A stretch of DNA of 64,000 bases from Fibrobacterota bacterium (GTDB taxonomy: Bacteria; Fibrobacterota; Chitinivibrionia; Chitinivibrionales; Chitinispirillaceae): the NCBI GenBank assembly GCA_023412475.1, contig JAEYNR010000061.1, positions 1 to 64,000 on the forward strand. The letters are read 5' to 3'. The translations under genes and the position numbers were made by a program. Under the pieces are notes generated by a model that saw only the letters and a list, made by a program, of their open reading frames with translations, was not told the origin of the DNA and made no database searches. This document shows, in pieces, positions 62,714 through 64,000 of the stretch (positions within the stretch are counted from its first letter, which is position 1; each line of letters begins with the position of its first letter).

Positions 62714-63049
62714 CTACTCTTCACCATGAAGAATATAAGATTCTTCGACAGTAGTAATCATCCCTTTTTTCACCATAGTTTCGATTAAACGGGAAGAAAT
62801 CTTTAAAAGTGTAGTAAAAGTAGGAGCTTCATTTAATCCCTTAATTTTCGCGTTTGCCTTAGAATCTTTTTCAGAGCCACTTCGCAGATTATCCAGAATA
62901 CATTCCATTACAAACATAATTTCTCCGTAAGTCAAATTACCCTGACGATAGTTGGAGAACTCTTGAATTGATCCCAGAATCAAATCATGAAGTTTATTAA
63001 ATTCATTGGCATCATCAAATACGTTTCTATACGATCCAATCTCAGCCAT
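62714..63049 (-). CDS. Small protein of unknown function beside the partner-switch genes
   Basis: 111 residues, acidic and probably all-helical, no signal peptide. I do not recognise it. GAGGAG lies directly before the ATG. 36 bases upstream of the RsbW-like gene on the same strand, so likely part of the same transcript and perhaps its signal input. Confidence 0.55.
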   Translation of the reverse strand: MAEIGSYRNVFDDANEFNKLHDLILGSIQEFSNYRQGNLTYGEIMFVMECILDNLRSGSEKDSKANAKIKGLNEAPTFTTLLKISSRLIETMVKKGMITTVEESYILHGEE

Positions 63050-63142
63050 TGCTCCTCCTCGTGTCCTTTAAAGTTAATAAATATATATATATATCACCTG
63101 TTTTTGAAAGTGTTTCAAAAAATTGAGAATAAATTACCTTTT

Positions 63143-63877
63143 TCAGTCTAACCTCTTAAATTCTTCACTAGTATCTAATGTATTAACATCTTGCTGCGTG
63201 TTTATAGAATCTTTCTGAGCCGGTTCCGCACTGGGTATAGGGAAAACATCAGAAATAGATGGCTCATTCATCTCAACAGGGTAGATAACATTCGGTTTCT
63301 CTAAATTTTGAGCTCTTATTACATCAATAATTGTTTTGCAGGAATTAATAGCAGCTTCGCTTTGCAACATCGCTATCAGTTCAGCCCGATCTTTAGCCGA
63401 AACAGGCTGTTTGGATTTAAAGAACCCAATGCCCGTAGATTTGTAAACATCAGCAGAAACTTCTCCCATAAACAGAAAGTCTCTCTTTAAGAGGCTGAAA
63501 ATATGCAAGCCAATCTGCAATTCACCTTTGATTTCTGTGAAAAAGAGCTTTTTCTGCTGGTAACTGAGTCTGAAATTTTTAACCGCTCCCCATATGACAA
63601 GCATGGAATCTCCAGCAATGCGCGCGAGATCTTCCAGATAGTTTCTGGGAACAGTAACATAGTCATCGAACCTGATCATCCGGCGGAATTTCTGACACTC
63701 AAGATAGTCTTTGGTAAAAATATCAGACTCCATTGAAAGCTTCTCTCTTAATTGGTTCTCATATCCTTTTTCCAGAGATGGTGCTCCGTTTCCTGAAAGT
63801 CCGATAAAAGCTACATTCCGCTTAGCTAAGGAGGAAAAAGGCAAAATAACAAACGATATTAATATCAATAGTTTCAT
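63143..63877 (-). CDS. Exported protein of unknown function, coupled to an FlhB-like gene
   Basis: 244 residues with a clear signal peptide (MKLLILISFVILPFSSLA). The mature part has strand-like segments, a YKSTGIGFFKSK loop and a Ser/Pro/Glu/Asn-rich C-terminus. Its ATG overlaps the stop of the FlhB-like gene by ATGA, hinting at a role near the flagellar or envelope export apparatus. No family recognised. Confidence 0.6.
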   Translation of the reverse strand: MKLLILISFVILPFSSLAKRNVAFIGLSGNGAPSLEKGYENQLREKLSMESDIFTKDYLECQKFRRMIRFDDYVTVPRNYLEDLARIAGDSMLVIWGAVKNFRLSYQQKKLFFTEIKGELQIGLHIFSLLKRDFLFMGEVSADVYKSTGIGFFKSKQPVSAKDRAELIAMLQSEAAINSCKTIIDVIRAQNLEKPNVIYPVEMNEPSISDVFPIPSAEPAQKDSINTQQDVNTLDTSEEFKRLD

Positions 63878-64000
63878 TTTGGAAAATTCTCCTTAAGTTC
63901 GTTATTTGCCCGATAAATCCAGCATAGAATTTCTGCAACAGCACTGTAGAGTTCGGAAGGAATTTCATAATCAATATCCACCTGTGCCAGCAATTCTATA
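63874..64000 (-). CDS. FlhB-like C-terminal cytoplasmic domain, partial at window edge
   Basis: The last 41 codons of a gene that runs off the right edge. The translation (LAQVDIDYEIPSELYSAVAE then ILCWIYRANNELK) matches the end of FlhB and of short FlhB-like proteins (FhlX/YlqH), which replace the C-terminal domain of the flagellar export gate. The NPTH autocleavage site would lie outside the window, so full FlhB and the short form cannot be told apart. Overlaps the next gene by ATGA. Confidence 0.7.
   Translation of the reverse strand, partial: IELLAQVDIDYEIPSELYSAVAEILCWIYRANNELKENFPK

Overview
This window reads as a chromosomal segment of a Gram-negative bacterium of moderate-to-low GC. 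Envelope lipoproteins, PorV/FadL-type outer-membrane proteins, an FlhB-like flagellar export fragment, RsbU/STAS/RsbW-type signalling, TrmFO and a eukaryote-type glycyl-tRNA synthetase point to a diderm in the wider FCB/Fibrobacterota neighbourhood. That placement is inference; no rRNA, tRNA or other decisive marker lies in the window.

Layout. Positions 1-1200 hold insertion-sequence debris: an IS66-type TnpA running off the left edge and a frameshifted IstB of an IS21-type element. Positions 1400-8720 carry envelope and housekeeping genes (dtd, two outer-membrane-type proteins, a lipoprotein, rnhA, a glyoxalase II, fabD, an FmdB zinc ribbon, dodecin). Positions 8747-10962 are a sulfur locus: a persulfide dioxygenase-rhodanese split by a homopolymer frameshift, and a two-domain sulfurtransferase.

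Positions 11117-29579 are the most distinctive part: 19 co-directional, mostly overlapping genes that look like one long operon. They encode two NDP-sugar epimerases, a zinc dehydrogenase, a Gfo/Idh oxidoreductase, a 96-residue protein of unknown role, two GT4 and four CgeB-like glycosyltransferases, a glycoside hydrolase whose barrel halves look permuted, two histidine phosphatases, a sugar nucleotidyltransferase, a PIG-L deacetylase, a CelD/BcsL-type acyltransferase, a phosphoribosyltransferase-kinase-like fusion and a methyltransferase. No gene has an obvious membrane segment and there is no flippase, polymerase or ABC exporter, so the product may be made, and perhaps stay, in the cytoplasm. 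A decayed ISL3-type transposase sits directly at its right border.

Positions 30060-33812 carry glycerate 2-kinase, Hsp20 (preceded by a perfect inverted repeat), a degenerate group II intron 3' end, an M48 protease and endonuclease III. On the minus strand purC is followed by a tightly coupled run glyS-ddl-tsaB-RsbU phosphatase-outer-membrane protein (40360 down to 33910), each junction after glyS being a 4-base ATGA overlap. On the plus strand follow cmk-rpsA, purH (with an altered transformylase motif), topA-trmFO, a SEC-C methionine aminopeptidase with hflX in the same frame, and DUF58/BatA genes. The right end (55950-64000) holds an NFACT-R protein, a zinc-ribbon protein, a PD-(D/E)XK nuclease with a probable Fe-S cluster, a TPR lipoprotein, a STAS/anti-sigma-kinase set and the end of an FlhB-like gene.

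Intergenic DNA contains a dispersed 13-base repeat (GTAACTACTYAGC, five copies), two hairpins with compensatory changes upstream of purH, diverged tandem repeats before the aminopeptidase gene, and a CRP-like palindrome before dtd. I saw no CRISPR array, tRNA or rRNA.
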